A DNA stretch of 64,000 nt, taken from NCBI RefSeq assembly GCF_001418015.1, contig NZ_LIQG01000017.1, positions 186,001 through 250,000 of the forward strand, written 5' to 3'. This DNA comes from Lacinutrix mariniflava. GTDB lineage: Bacteria; Bacteroidota; Bacteroidia; Flavobacteriales; Flavobacteriaceae. Shown here in pieces: positions 1-8,086 of this stretch (position 1 is the stretch's first letter; each line of letters starts with the position of its first letter). The notes beneath the pieces are model-generated. The model searched no databases. It was not told the DNA's origin and saw only the letters and a list, made by a program, of their open reading frames with translations. The position numbers were made by a program, and so were the translations under genes.

Positions 1-1
1 A

Positions 2-250
2 CCTAGTACTATAGAACGTTCTAGAGAAGGAACTACGCTTTGGGTATTAGAGAATAATGGCGCAATTACTCCTAAAATAGTAACTCTTGGAGCGAGTGAT
101 GGTGTTAATGTAGAGATAGTAAACGGTATTGCTGAAGGAGATAAATTAGTATATAGCTTATTAGGAGTTTCTAAATCAGAAGCAGGAACAGACGCTAAAA
201 GTACAAGTCCATTTATGCCACAACGTGGAGGCGGTGGAGGAAAAAGATAA
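2..250 (+). CDS. Periplasmic adaptor subunit of an efflux pump (MacA/HlyD family), C-terminal part
   Basis: This reading frame is open from the window edge to the TAA at 248-250, giving about 82 residues. It ends in a run of glycines followed by Lys-Arg. The fragment contains a beta-strand pattern (TLWVLENNGAITPKIVTLG) typical of the membrane-proximal domain of RND/MacA-type membrane fusion proteins. The next gene starts 4 bp after the stop and encodes a MacB-type ATPase, followed by a MacB-type permease, so this is most likely the adaptor of a MacAB-like tripartite export system. The N-terminal part (lipoyl and hairpin domains) lies outside the window. The assignment rests on context plus the short beta-domain signature. 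Confidence 0.75.
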   Translation, partial: PSTIERSREGTTLWVLENNGAITPKIVTLGASDGVNVEIVNGIAEGDKLVYSLLGVSKSEAGTDAKSTSPFMPQRGGGGGKR

Positions 251-254
251 GATT

Positions 255-998
255 ATGAAAAAAGAAATCATAAAAATAGAAAATTTAAAACGTGAGTTTA
301 GGATGGGAACCGAAACGGTTCATGCCTTAAAAGGAATATCGTTTGATATAAAAGAAGGAGAGTTTGTAACAATAATGGGATCAAGTGGTTCTGGTAAAAG
401 TACAATGTTAAACATTTTAGGGTGTTTAGACCAACCAACTTCTGGACTGTATGAAATTGATGGTGTTAGCGTTAAAGATTTAAGCAGAAATGAATTAGCA
501 ACCATTAGAAACGAAAAGATAGGTTTCATTTTTCAATCGTATAATTTACTAGCAAGAACATCTGCTATTGAAAACGTAGAGTTACCATTGTTGTATAACA
601 GTAAAGTTAGTACTGAAGAACGAAGAGAACGTGCCATTAAAGCCTTAGAGATGGTTGGTTTGGGCGAACGATTACATCATACACCTTCGCAACTTTCTGG
701 TGGACAACAACAACGTGTAGCCATAGCAAGATCTTTAGTTAATAATCCAGTAATGATTCTTGCAGATGAAGCTACTGGTAACTTAGATACTAGAACCTCT
801 TATGAGATTATGTCGTTATTTCAGGAGTTAAACAAAAAAGGTATTACCATAACTTTTGTAACGCACGAACCAGACATTGCTACATTTAGTAGTAGAACTG
901 TAGTGTTAAAAGATGGCGAGATTATGCAAGATTATCAAAATCATAATGTGCAATCTGCAGCAACCGAATTAGCAAAATTACCTAAACAAGACCATTAA
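255..998 (+). CDS. ABC transporter ATP-binding protein, MacB/LolD type
   Basis: A 247-aa ATPase energising the permease encoded just downstream. All motifs are present: Walker [10 protein letters not shown] (residues 42-50), Q-loop FIFQSYNLL, signature LSGGQQQRV (about 147-155), Walker [13 protein letters not shown] (about 167-178) and the H-loop histidine in VTHE. I chose the ATG at 255 over an upstream in-frame ATG at 225. Starting at 225 would overlap the end of the adaptor gene by 26 bp, and family members begin close to the first beta-strand (KIENLKREF). It is spaced 4 bp after the adaptor stop and 2 bp before the permease. Lipoprotein release (LolCDE-like) is the alternative role, but the adaptor upstream favours efflux or export. 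Confidence 0.93.
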   Translation: MKKEIIKIENLKREFRMGTETVHALKGISFDIKEGEFVTIMGSSGSGKSTMLNILGCLDQPTSGLYEIDGVSVKDLSRNELATIRNEKIGFIFQSYNLLARTSAIENVELPLLYNSKVSTEERRERAIKALEMVGLGERLHHTPSQLSGGQQQRVAIARSLVNNPVMILADEATGNLDTRTSYEIMSLFQELNKKGITITFVTHEPDIATFSSRTVVLKDGEIMQDYQNHNVQSAATELAKLPKQDH

Positions 999-1000
999 TT

Positions 1001-2221
1001 ATGAGACTATTAAATTTATTTAAAATCGCAACAAAGGCAATTATTCTCAATAAAACGAGAACTTTGCTTACTATGTTGGGGATTATTATTGGGGTAGCTT
1101 CTGTAATTGCAATGTTAGCCATAGGTGAAGGCTCAAAAGAAAGTATTCGTGAATCAATTTCTGCCATGGGATCTAATATGATTACCATTAAACCTGGAGC
1201 TGATGATAAAGGTGCTGTAAGAGGAAGTGGAGGTGATGTTCAAACCTTAACGCTTCAAAATTACGAAGTGATTAAAGAAAAAGCATCTTTATTAAGCTAT
1301 GTCACACCTGTTGTCAATGGCAGCGGACAAGTTATTAATGGTTCTAACAACTGGCCAAGTAGTATCTACGGTGTAAACCCAGACTATATTAAAATTAAAG
1401 TTGTAGGCTTACAAAGTGGTAGTATGTTTACAGATGCTGAGGTTAAATCGGCTTCTAAAGTGGCTGTTATTGGGCAAACCGTTGTAGACAACGTGTTTCC
1501 TGATGGGCAAGATCCTGTTGGTCAAATGATTCGTTTTAATAACATTCCGTTTAAAGTGATTGGGGTGTTAGAAGAAAAAGGAGAAAATACCTTTGGTCAA
1601 GATCAAGATGATGTAGTATTGGCACCATATACAACGGTACAAAAACGTATTTTGGCCATAGATCATCTAAATCAAATTATAGCATCTGCAATCAGTGAAG
1701 ATGAAGCATCTAAAGCGGTTACTCAAGTAACAGAACTTTTACGTTCTGAGCATAAGATACTAGATAATGAAGAGGATGATTTTACCGTAAAATCTATGGA
1801 AGAGTTAATTTCAACCTTTAGTTCTACAACAGAAATGTTAACCATTCTGTTAGTTGCTGTTGCTAGTATTTCTTTACTAATTGGAGGTATTGGTATTATG
1901 AATATTATGTATGTTTCTGTAAAAGAAAGAACTAAAGAAATTGGTTTGCGTATGGCAGTAGGCGCAAAAGGAGCAGATATTTTAATGCAATTTTTAATTG
2001 AAGCTATTTTAATTAGTATTACCGGTGGCATACTCGGTGTATTACTAGGATTAGGAGCCTCCGTATTTATAGAGCAATTTCTAGGCTGGCCAACAAGTGT
2101 TGCTTTGTATTCTATAATAATTTCCTTTGCAGTATGTGCTGTAACGGGTATTTTCTTCGGATGGTATCCTGCAAGAAAAGCATCCGCATTAGACCCAATA
2201 ACCGCTTTACGTTACGAATAA
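1001..2221 (+). CDS. ABC transporter permease, MacB/FtsX type
   Basis: A 406-aa inner-membrane permease with the MacB architecture. It has one N-terminal transmembrane helix (about residues 18-42, ending GIIIGVASVIAMLAIGEG), a periplasmic core of about 240 residues, then three C-terminal helices (about 283-310, 330-360, 372-395). The conserved FtsX-domain motif GGIGIMNIMYVSVKERTKEIG precedes the coupling segment RMAVGAKGADI. It is normally partnered by the ATPase immediately upstream and a periplasmic adaptor, both present here. In this organism ATPase and permease are separate polypeptides, unlike the fused E. coli MacB. The substrate cannot be read from sequence. The operon ends at the terminator just downstream. 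Confidence 0.93.
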   Translation: MRLLNLFKIATKAIILNKTRTLLTMLGIIIGVASVIAMLAIGEGSKESIRESISAMGSNMITIKPGADDKGAVRGSGGDVQTLTLQNYEVIKEKASLLSYVTPVVNGSGQVINGSNNWPSSIYGVNPDYIKIKVVGLQSGSMFTDAEVKSASKVAVIGQTVVDNVFPDGQDPVGQMIRFNNIPFKVIGVLEEKGENTFGQDQDDVVLAPYTTVQKRILAIDHLNQIIASAISEDEASKAVTQVTELLRSEHKILDNEEDDFTVKSMEELISTFSSTTEMLTILLVAVASISLLIGGIGIMNIMYVSVKERTKEIGLRMAVGAKGADILMQFLIEAILISITGGILGVLLGLGASVFIEQFLGWPTSVALYSIIISFAVCAVTGIFFGWYPARKASALDPITALRYE

Positions 2222-2253
2222 TAGCGTTCGGTTTATAAATTAATATAAATATC

Positions 2254-2288
2254 AAAAAGACTAATTGTTTTAAACAGTTAGTCTTTTT
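2254..2288. terminator. Bidirectional intrinsic terminator
   Basis: An 11-bp perfect inverted repeat (AAAAAGACTAA at 2254-2264, TTAGTCTTTTT at 2278-2288) with a T-run on the plus strand and an A-run on the left, so it can work in both directions. It sits between the convergent permease and MFS genes. Confidence 0.85.
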
Positions 2289-2289
2289 T

Positions 2290-3456
2290 TTATGATTGAT
2301 GTTTTGGTTCAAAAATAAACTGAACGATTAAAATAGCTACTGATATTAATAAACCTAAAACAGCAACACCCTGCCAACCAAAATGTTGCCAAGCATACGC
2401 ACCTAAAAAAGTACCGAAAGCACCACCAATAAAAAAGCCCACCATATAAACCGTATTGACTCGATTTCTAGCTTCTGGATTCTTAGAAAAAATAATAACT
2501 TGGTTAGTAATATGTAAAACTTGCATCCCTAAATCTACTATAATTACGCCTAAGGCTAAACCAATTAAAGAGTATCCTGAAAAAAGGAAAATCACCCAAG
2601 AAATCATTAATAATACGGTAGAGAAGATAATCATACTTTTTCTAGTATATTTATCATTCATTTTACCGACAACGGTTGCGCCAAGTGCTCCAACAATACC
2701 AAAGACACCAAAGGCTCCAGCAACATCGCTATCGTAATTAAAATGATCTTCCATTAAAAAAACAAAGGTGGTCCAAAAAACACTCAACCCTGCAAAACCA
2801 AGTCCAGCGCGTAAAGCAGCCAATCGTAACGAAGGTTCTGTTTTAAAATAATGACCTATCGATTTTAATAAACTTCCGTAACTTCCTTTATAGTTGGGCT
2901 TAATTTTTGGTAATTTATATTGAAGTAAAATAAACAGCAATACCATTAATACCGTTGCTGCAGAAAACATAAAGCGCCACCCAAACCATTTTCCTACAAC
3001 ACCACTTATAACGCGACTTCCTAAAATACCAATTAGCAATCCGCTCATTACAATACCTAAGGCACGTCCTCGACCTTTATCGTCAGATAATTGAGCAACC
3101 ATTGGCACAAATAATTGTGGTAAGGCAGATGAAAAACCTATGAAAAAGCTACTTATAATCAAAAGGTATAAAGTACTTGATAATGATGCTGCAATTAGTG
3201 AGAGAATCATTAAAGCAAAATCGAATTGTAATATTTTTTTGTTGGAAACCTTATCACCTAAAGGGACAATAAATAATAAACCAAAAGCATAACCCAATTG
3301 TGTCGCCAGAGGCACATTACTTACAGCAGATTCACTAACTCCAAATTCTACAACCATTTGGTGCAGAAGTGGTTGGTTGTAATAGAGGTTTGCAACAACA
3401 AGTCCAGCAGATATACTCATTAAGTACAATACTGAATTGGATAAATTTTTACTCAT
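2290..3456 (-). CDS. MFS transporter
   Basis: A 388-aa protein with about 12 hydrophobic helices, so a typical major facilitator size. The first helix carries the ANLYYNQPLLHQM segment seen in a group of drug- or sugar-efflux-like MFS proteins. The loop between helices 2 and 3 has the Motif-A-like sequence PLGDKVSNKKI. The second half starts after a basic loop near residue 200 (KSIGHYFKTEPS). A role as a proton-driven exporter is inferred from the family; the substrate is unknown. It is monocistronic, and a -7 box TACCTTTG lies on the minus strand at 3500-3493. Confidence 0.88.
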   Translation of the reverse strand: MSKNLSNSVLYLMSISAGLVVANLYYNQPLLHQMVVEFGVSESAVSNVPLATQLGYAFGLLFIVPLGDKVSNKKILQFDFALMILSLIAASLSSTLYLLIISSFFIGFSSALPQLFVPMVAQLSDDKGRGRALGIVMSGLLIGILGSRVISGVVGKWFGWRFMFSAATVLMVLLFILLQYKLPKIKPNYKGSYGSLLKSIGHYFKTEPSLRLAALRAGLGFAGLSVFWTTFVFLMEDHFNYDSDVAGAFGVFGIVGALGATVVGKMNDKYTRKSMIIFSTVLLMISWVIFLFSGYSLIGLALGVIIVDLGMQVLHITNQVIIFSKNPEARNRVNTVYMVGFFIGGAFGTFLGAYAWQHFGWQGVAVLGLLISVAILIVQFIFEPKHQS

Positions 3457-3492
3457 ATTTTAAAACTTAATAACACTTTTGAATGTAGATGT

Positions 3493-3500
3493 CAAAGGTA
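3493..3500 (-). promoter_or_regulatory. -7 promoter box of the MFS gene
   Basis: Reading the minus strand gives TACCTTTG, an exact match to the Bacteroidota consensus TAnnTTTG, about 37 nt upstream of the start codon. No clear -33 TTTG is visible. Confidence 0.5.
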
Positions 3501-3671
3501 TTAAACTATAAAAATTTTATAAGTAACTAAGGGTCTAATTAATTAATATATTTTTAGTTTTTTTATTTCCAAATAGAGCGACTGTATTCATTTAGCTAAC
3601 CGACTTTTAAAGTAATTAAAGGAAAGATTTAAAATAATCAAATAAATGATTTCTAAAAATTTTAGTATTAT

Positions 3672-4634
3672 TTAACTTTCTCTACTTTTTTTAGAAGCGA
3701 CAATACTAATGATTAATATCTGTGTAGCATGAAACAACATGAGCGGCAAAAGAATAATACCAACCGATGCCATGTTGCCAAATAATATCTTAGAAAAAAC
3801 AGTACCATGTACTAATGATTTTTTAGTACCACAAAACTGTGCTGTAATTTGATCTTCGGTATTCAGTTTTAACTTTTTAGAAATAAAGCCTGTTAGTAAA
3901 AAAGCAATACCAAACAATACGATGACACCTATAAAAATAATGCCTAAATCTAAAAGAGAGACGGCACTAAAAATATTATCATTAAAAGATTCTGCAAAAC
4001 TTTTATAGATTATCAATAAGATAATAGATTTATCAAACAGCGTTAATTTACTCCTGTGTTTGTGAGCAAACTTCCCTAAAAAACGTTGTAATAAGAGCCC
4101 TAAAATTACAGGTAAAATAATTTGAACAATCAGTTTTAAATAGATCGCTGTAAAATCAAAATCTGTTTGAGCATCATTTATAAACAAGCCCATCCAAAGC
4201 GGTGTAATTGCAATTCCTATAATACCAGAAATACTTGCATTAAAAATAGCTGCAGGTATATTTCCTTTTGCCATAGACACCATAACAACGGACGATGATA
4301 CTGTAGAGGGTAATGCTGCCAAGAAAAAGAACGCTAACCAAATGGTTTCTTGTTCTTCATTTTGAAGTAACGGTCTAAACAATAAAACCAATAGCGGAAA
4401 CATTAAAAAAGTAGCACTTTGTACTAAAAGATGTAATTTCCAATTTTTAAGTCCTGCTTTTAACTGTGTAGGATTTAATTTTAATCCGTAGAAAAAGAAG
4501 ATAAGCGAAATTCCTACAGCGCTAATTGTGTCGATAGGAATTTTACTTTCCTGTGCTCCATATTGTGGAAAAAAATAAGCTATTAAAATAGTCGCAATAA
4601 TAGAAAGGACAAATTTATCAATCTTTAACTTCAT
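3672..4634 (-). CDS. Bile acid:sodium symporter-like transporter (SBF-like family)
   Basis: A 320-aa integral membrane protein with about ten helices. Features match the SBF-like/YfeH group related to the bile acid:Na+ symporters and arsenite exporter ACR3: the GISLIFFFYGLKLNPTQLKAGLKNWKLH stretch after helix 2, the LAALPSTVSSSVVMVSMAKGN segment in the first half, and the matching TAQFCGTKKSLVHGT segment in the second half. It probably carries an organic anion with sodium; the natural substrate is not known for this subgroup. The gene stands alone, and a 350-bp regulatory region separates it from the divergent LytS-type sensor gene. Confidence 0.88.
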   Translation of the reverse strand: MKLKIDKFVLSIIATILIAYFFPQYGAQESKIPIDTISAVGISLIFFFYGLKLNPTQLKAGLKNWKLHLLVQSATFLMFPLLVLLFRPLLQNEEQETIWLAFFFLAALPSTVSSSVVMVSMAKGNIPAAIFNASISGIIGIAITPLWMGLFINDAQTDFDFTAIYLKLIVQIILPVILGLLLQRFLGKFAHKHRSKLTLFDKSIILLIIYKSFAESFNDNIFSAVSLLDLGIIFIGVIVLFGIAFLLTGFISKKLKLNTEDQITAQFCGTKKSLVHGTVFSKILFGNMASVGIILLPLMLFHATQILIISIVASKKSRES

Positions 4635-4985
4635 GTTTGTTTTCTTTGTTTCTATATGCTAAATTAGGTGTTTTAGGTAGTAGATAATATTAATTCTGCT
4701 ACAATCATAATCAGTAAAGGTTGCTGAATTTTAAATGACATTCCAGAAGATATTGCTTTTGGTAGTAATGTGTGTTTTCATTTTATCTTTATAATAAACA
4801 AAAATTACTATCGATAAAATCTGAACATTGGTATAGCAAATAGTCCAAATCGTCTATTATGTAAAAAAATAAATAACAATTAGTTTTATATTTGACGTGT
4901 CCTCTTAAATAGGAATTATCACAACATTGATTATAATCTCTTTTAGTGTTATTCGATTTTATAACAAGACTTAAATCATAACCAA
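4635..4985. other. Divergent intergenic region
   Basis: A 351-bp region between the minus-strand symporter gene and the sensor kinase gene. Its right half holds the three-site operator and promoter of the kinase gene (4809-4894). From the promoter to the ATG at 4986 there is a leader of about 85 nt in which I see no ORF or strong hairpin. I found no convincing promoter for the symporter on the minus strand. Confidence 0.6.
4809..4894 (+). promoter_or_regulatory. LytTR-type operator array and promoter of the sensor kinase gene
   Basis: Three 7-bp motifs in direct orientation at exact 21-bp spacing: TATCGAT (4809), GGTATAG (4830), CGTCTAT (4851). A perfect -7 box TATATTTG (4887-4894) begins 36 bp after the start of the last motif. 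The same arrangement occurs at three other promoters nearby (6779, 7282, 8988). LytTR DNA-binding domains are known to bind direct repeats about two helical turns apart, so this is most simply the autoregulatory site of the LytTR response regulator encoded at 6027-6758. The assignment to that regulator is inference. Confidence 0.7.
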
Positions 4986-6023
4986 ATGCATAAAAATAAA
5001 AACATAACAATCTTTTCTCATTTATTAGTTTGGATTGTACTATTTAGTATGCCATACTTTTTATCTTATGGACAGGAACAAGATTTAAATAGGCTAGTGG
5101 CTCATTTTTGGATTCCATTAATATTTTCTGCAATTATATTTTATCTCAATTATTTTATATTAATCGATGCGTTTCTGTTTCCTAAAAAAATGATGCAGTT
5201 TGTTGTTATCAATGCTGTCATTATAATGATATTCTTATTTTTAAAAGAATTTATAGAAGATACTTATTTTTCAGATTTAGTAAAAAAACGCTCTGGTAGC
5301 AATGGAGGTGAAGGACGTCCTTTTAAGATGTTTGTATACATTCAAATACTATCTTATATGGCACCTTTACTATTTTCAATAGCAATAAAAACAACAAAAA
5401 GGTGGGTAAGAACAGAGACTGAACGTAAAGAAGCTATTAATTTTAAATTACAGTCAGAATTACAACATTTGCATTACCAATTACAACCGCATTTCTTTTT
5501 TAATTCGTTAAATAATATTTATGCTATGGTTGATATTTCACCAGATCAGGCCAAAACATCAATACATAGCTTAAGTAAATTAATGCGTTACATGTTATAT
5601 GAAACAAATGAAGAATCTATAGCGTTATCTAAGGAAGTCGAGTTTATGAAAAAGTATATCGATTTAATGAAGTTGCGAGTGTCTGATAAAACAGTGGTTA
5701 ATTATAGTTTTCCTTCAGAAGCAACAACAATTAAAATTGCACCTTTATTATTTATATCATTAATAGAAAATGCTTTTAAACATGGCGTATCGGCAAGTAA
5801 ACCAAGTACGATTAATATAAATATGACGTGTAATGATAAAACAGTTTTGTTTAGTATTGAAAACGATAATTTCCCAAAAAAAACAGACGATAAAAGTGGG
5901 TCTGGAATAGGACTTCTTAATATCGAAAAACGTTTAGAATTATTGTATCCAAATAGAAGTAGTTTTAAGACCTTTGTAAAAGACGAGCGTTATATTGCGC
6001 AATTAGAAATAGAAACACACTAA
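4986..6023 (+). CDS. LytS-type sensor histidine kinase
   Basis: A 345-aa membrane kinase. The first 145 residues have four hydrophobic helices with short loops and no periplasmic sensor domain. The His_kinase (LytS/YehU) phosphoacceptor box follows, with the histidine at about residue 169 in YQLQPHFFFNSLNN. The ATP-binding domain shows the N box (LFISLIENAFKHG, about 258-270) and a G box (GSGIGLLNIEKRL, about 305-317). It should phosphorylate the LytTR regulator encoded 3 bp downstream. The signal may be sensed within the membrane. The promoter carries the same operator array as the presumed target genes, which indicates autoregulation. Confidence 0.92.
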   Translation: MHKNKNITIFSHLLVWIVLFSMPYFLSYGQEQDLNRLVAHFWIPLIFSAIIFYLNYFILIDAFLFPKKMMQFVVINAVIIMIFLFLKEFIEDTYFSDLVKKRSGSNGGEGRPFKMFVYIQILSYMAPLLFSIAIKTTKRWVRTETERKEAINFKLQSELQHLHYQLQPHFFFNSLNNIYAMVDISPDQAKTSIHSLSKLMRYMLYETNEESIALSKEVEFMKKYIDLMKLRVSDKTVVNYSFPSEATTIKIAPLLFISLIENAFKHGVSASKPSTININMTCNDKTVLFSIENDNFPKKTDDKSGSGIGLLNIEKRLELLYPNRSSFKTFVKDERYIAQLEIETH

Positions 6024-6026
6024 ATT

Positions 6027-6758
6027 ATGAGTAATATAAAAATAACCTGTGTTATTGTAGACGATGAGCCTATGGCGCTTAATTTAGTAGAAAGTTATGT
6101 AGAGAAAACACCTTTTCTAGAGCTAAAAAAGAAGTGTAGTAGTGCTATTGAAGCTATGGAGTTTATAAAAACAGAACCTGTAGATTTATTATTTCTAGAC
6201 ATACAGATGCCAGATTTAACTGGTATTGAGTTTTCTAAAATGTTACCAAAAGAAACACGTGTAATTTTCACAACAGCATTCGACCAATATGCTTTAGAAG
6301 GTTTTAAAGTAGAAGCTTTAGATTATTTATTAAAACCTTTTGATTATGCCGAGTTTCTTGCTGCTGCAAATAAAGCACATGCTTGGTTTGAATTGCTAAA
6401 AGGAAAACAGCAGAGTAGTAATGTATCCAATGAAAAAGAATTCCTATTTGTAAAATCAGAATATAAGCAACTACGTATTAAGTTGGCTGATGTGTTGTAT
6501 TTTGAAGGGTTAAAGGATTACATTAAAATTTGGTTAAAAGATAACCCTAAACCTATTTTAACTTTAATGAGTTTAAAATCTTTGCAAGAAGAGTTACCCG
6601 AAACTCATTTTTTGCGTGTGCATCGTTCATTTATTGTGTCTTTAAAAAATATTGAAGTTATTGAGCGTAGCCAGATTATTATCAATAGACAACGTATTAC
6701 AGTTTCTGAGCAGTATAAACCTGCTTTTCTAGAATTTGTAAATAATAACTCTCTTTAA
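6027..6758 (+). CDS. LytTR-family response regulator
   Basis: A 243-aa regulator with a receiver domain (residues 5-120). The acidic pocket is D12-D13, the phosphoacceptor is Asp58 in LLFLDIQMP, the switch Thr lies in IFTTAFDQY and the Lys in LLKPF. A C-terminal LytTR DNA-binding domain (about 140-240) includes FVKSEYKQLRIKLADVLYFE and the family motif HFLRVHRSFIVSLKNI. It forms an operon with the LytS-type kinase 3 bp upstream. The direct-repeat operators at 4809, 6779, 7282 and 8988 are its likely binding sites, which would make its regulon the kinase operon, the EF-hand lipoprotein, the DUF6515-like protein and an ORF-less transcript. Confidence 0.93.
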   Translation: MSNIKITCVIVDDEPMALNLVESYVEKTPFLELKKKCSSAIEAMEFIKTEPVDLLFLDIQMPDLTGIEFSKMLPKETRVIFTTAFDQYALEGFKVEALDYLLKPFDYAEFLAAANKAHAWFELLKGKQQSSNVSNEKEFLFVKSEYKQLRIKLADVLYFEGLKDYIKIWLKDNPKPILTLMSLKSLQEELPETHFLRVHRSFIVSLKNIEVIERSQIIINRQRITVSEQYKPAFLEFVNNNSL

Positions 6759-6778
6759 AAATATACTATTTATTATTT

Positions 6779-6863
6779 GGTCTATAAAATCATGTGTTTG
6801 GTAGATTAGTAATTAGCAGATGTCTATTTTACACTTGAATATTTAGAGACGCAGTTATCTTTG
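6779..6863 (+). promoter_or_regulatory. LytTR-type operator array and promoter of the EF-hand lipoprotein gene
   Basis: Three direct motifs every 21 bp: GGTCTAT (6779), GGTAGAT (6800), TGTCTAT (6821). The -7 box TATCTTTG lies at 6856-6863, 35 bp from the start of the last motif. A TTG at 6835-6837 could be a -33 element. The transcript would start near 6870, leaving a leader of about 24 nt before the ATG at 6894. Confidence 0.72.
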
Positions 6864-6893
6864 CGGTAACATTAATAATAAAACAAATATATC

Positions 6894-7193
6894 ATGAAAA
6901 AAATACTACTAACCTTAGTCGTTACAGTAAGTTTATTAAGTTGTAATAGCGTTAAAAACGTAAATACATCAAATATTGCAAATGCAGCAACTTTATTAAG
7001 TTCATTAAGCTCCAACTCTACAGTTCAACAAATATCTAGTCTTTTTAGTTTATTAGATTCTAATAAAGATGAAGCTATTAGCTCTACAGAAGCAATAGGA
7101 TCTGTGTCAGAAAATTTTAATGTTTTAGATACAGACAGTAATTCAAGTTTAAACTTAACAGAGTTAACAGGTTTACTTGAGTTATTAAAGTAA
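6894..7193 (+). CDS. Small EF-hand lipoprotein
   Basis: A 99-aa protein with a lipoprotein signal peptide ending at Cys17 (SLLSC). Two 12-residue EF-hand-like loops follow: D55-x-N57-x-D59...E66, and D79-x-D81-x-N83-x-S85-x-N87..E90, both with ligand positions 1, 3, 5, 9 and 12 suited to Ca2+. Position 6 is not Gly in either, so affinity may be low. The region between is Ser/Asn-rich and probably helical. The protein is presumably anchored to a membrane facing the periplasm or surface. It stands between the two-component genes and the DUF6515-like gene, with the same operator array upstream and its own terminator, so it is a likely direct LytTR target. No exact family recognised. Confidence 0.8.
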   Translation: MKKILLTLVVTVSLLSCNSVKNVNTSNIANAATLLSSLSSNSTVQQISSLFSLLDSNKDEAISSTEAIGSVSENFNVLDTDSNSSLNLTELTGLLELLK

Positions 7194-7210
7194 TCTATTT
7201 AAGTAATTTT

Positions 7211-7242
7211 AAAAAGGTGCACTTAATAGTGCACCTTTTTTT
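7211..7242 (+). terminator. Intrinsic terminator of the EF-hand lipoprotein gene
   Basis: A perfect 12-bp stem (AAAAAGGTGCAC 7211-7222, GTGCACCTTTTT 7229-7240) with loop TTAATA and a T tail. Confidence 0.9.
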
Positions 7243-7281
7243 ATGCGGCATATTTAATAATTGTATAAGTTAATAGTATTC

Positions 7282-7365
7282 AATCTATAAAAACAATGTA
7301 TAGGTCGATACAATTTTGGCATTGGTCTATTTGCTTTTTTTTAGGGTTTTATCCCTGTACCTTTA
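7282..7365 (+). promoter_or_regulatory. LytTR-type operator array and promoter of the DUF6515-like gene
   Basis: Direct motifs every 21 bp: AATCTAT (7282), GGTCGAT (7303), GGTCTAT (7324). A -7-like box TACCTTTA (7358-7365) begins 34 bp after the start of the last motif. The box ends in A instead of G, and no -33 element is visible, as expected for an activator-dependent promoter. Confidence 0.68.
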
Positions 7366-7427
7366 AACTATAGAAGCAGTACAGAGTCTTAGTATTGTAA
7401 TTTAGTTTAACCTTAATACAATTAATT

Positions 7428-8006
7428 ATGAAATCACTTATTAAAATATACGTACTACCAGTGGCATTTTTGTTGGCATTAACCACACAAGTATCTGCAC
7501 AAACAACAAAACGTACAGTAGCTAAGACAAATACTAAAAAATCTGTTACTATTAAAAGAATACCAAGTAATAAAGTAACTTATAAAACACAGAAAAAGAA
7601 AGTAGTTTCTGTTAGAAATGTACCAAATAAAACTGTAGTTAATCATAAAGGGCAAAATTACTACTATGCAAACAATAAGTATTATACACAGTCTAGAGGA
7701 CGTTATATTGTTATTGCTCCTAAAGTAGGATTCAGAATTAAAACATTACCTGCAAATTATAAAAGAGTTCAGTTTAACAACGGTTTCTATTTTAACGTCA
7801 ATGGTACCTTTTACACACAAACAAATAATGAATATGAAGTTGTGGATCCAGAAGTAGGAACAATAGTTTATGAACTTCCTGAGGATTACGAAAAAGTAGT
7901 AATTAACGGTGAAACATTTTATGAGTATGCTAATATTTTATACGAAAAAGTACAGTACGATGGCACAAGGGCCTACGAAGTAGTAGGTATTATAGAGATG
8001 AATTAG
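7428..8006 (+). CDS. Secreted DUF6515-like protein
   Basis: A 192-aa protein with a clear signal peptide (residues 1-24, cleaved near VSAQ-TT). A basic Lys/Thr/Arg-rich segment (25-68) is followed by three related modules of about 35 residues. Each has the pattern tyrosine pair, short loop, second aromatic pair, then V-I/V-x-P-x-V-G and a leucine-proline stretch (YYYANNKYYT...IAPKVGFRIKTLP; FYFNVNGTFYT...VDPEVGTIVYELP; FYEYANILYEK). This repeated YYxxxGxYY...PxxG layout is what I associate with DUF6515. The function is unknown; a cell-envelope location is inferred. It is expressed from an operator-bearing promoter and closed by a terminator. A vestigial second copy of its transcription unit lies at 8988-9165. 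Confidence 0.75.
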   Translation: MKSLIKIYVLPVAFLLALTTQVSAQTTKRTVAKTNTKKSVTIKRIPSNKVTYKTQKKKVVSVRNVPNKTVVNHKGQNYYYANNKYYTQSRGRYIVIAPKVGFRIKTLPANYKRVQFNNGFYFNVNGTFYTQTNNEYEVVDPEVGTIVYELPEDYEKVVINGETFYEYANILYEKVQYDGTRAYEVVGIIEMN

Positions 8007-8033
8007 TTTTTTTTTGATTGGTTAATAGTGGAA

Positions 8034-8066
8034 ATGAGGATAGTTTTATAATTATCCTCTTTTTTA
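8034..8066. terminator. Intrinsic terminator after the DUF6515-like gene
   Basis: A 7-bp stem (GAGGATA 8036-8042, TATCCTC 8053-8059) followed by a run of T. It lies between convergent genes and may act on both strands. Confidence 0.75.
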
Positions 8067-8086
8067 TTTTAGACAAATTGAGGAAT

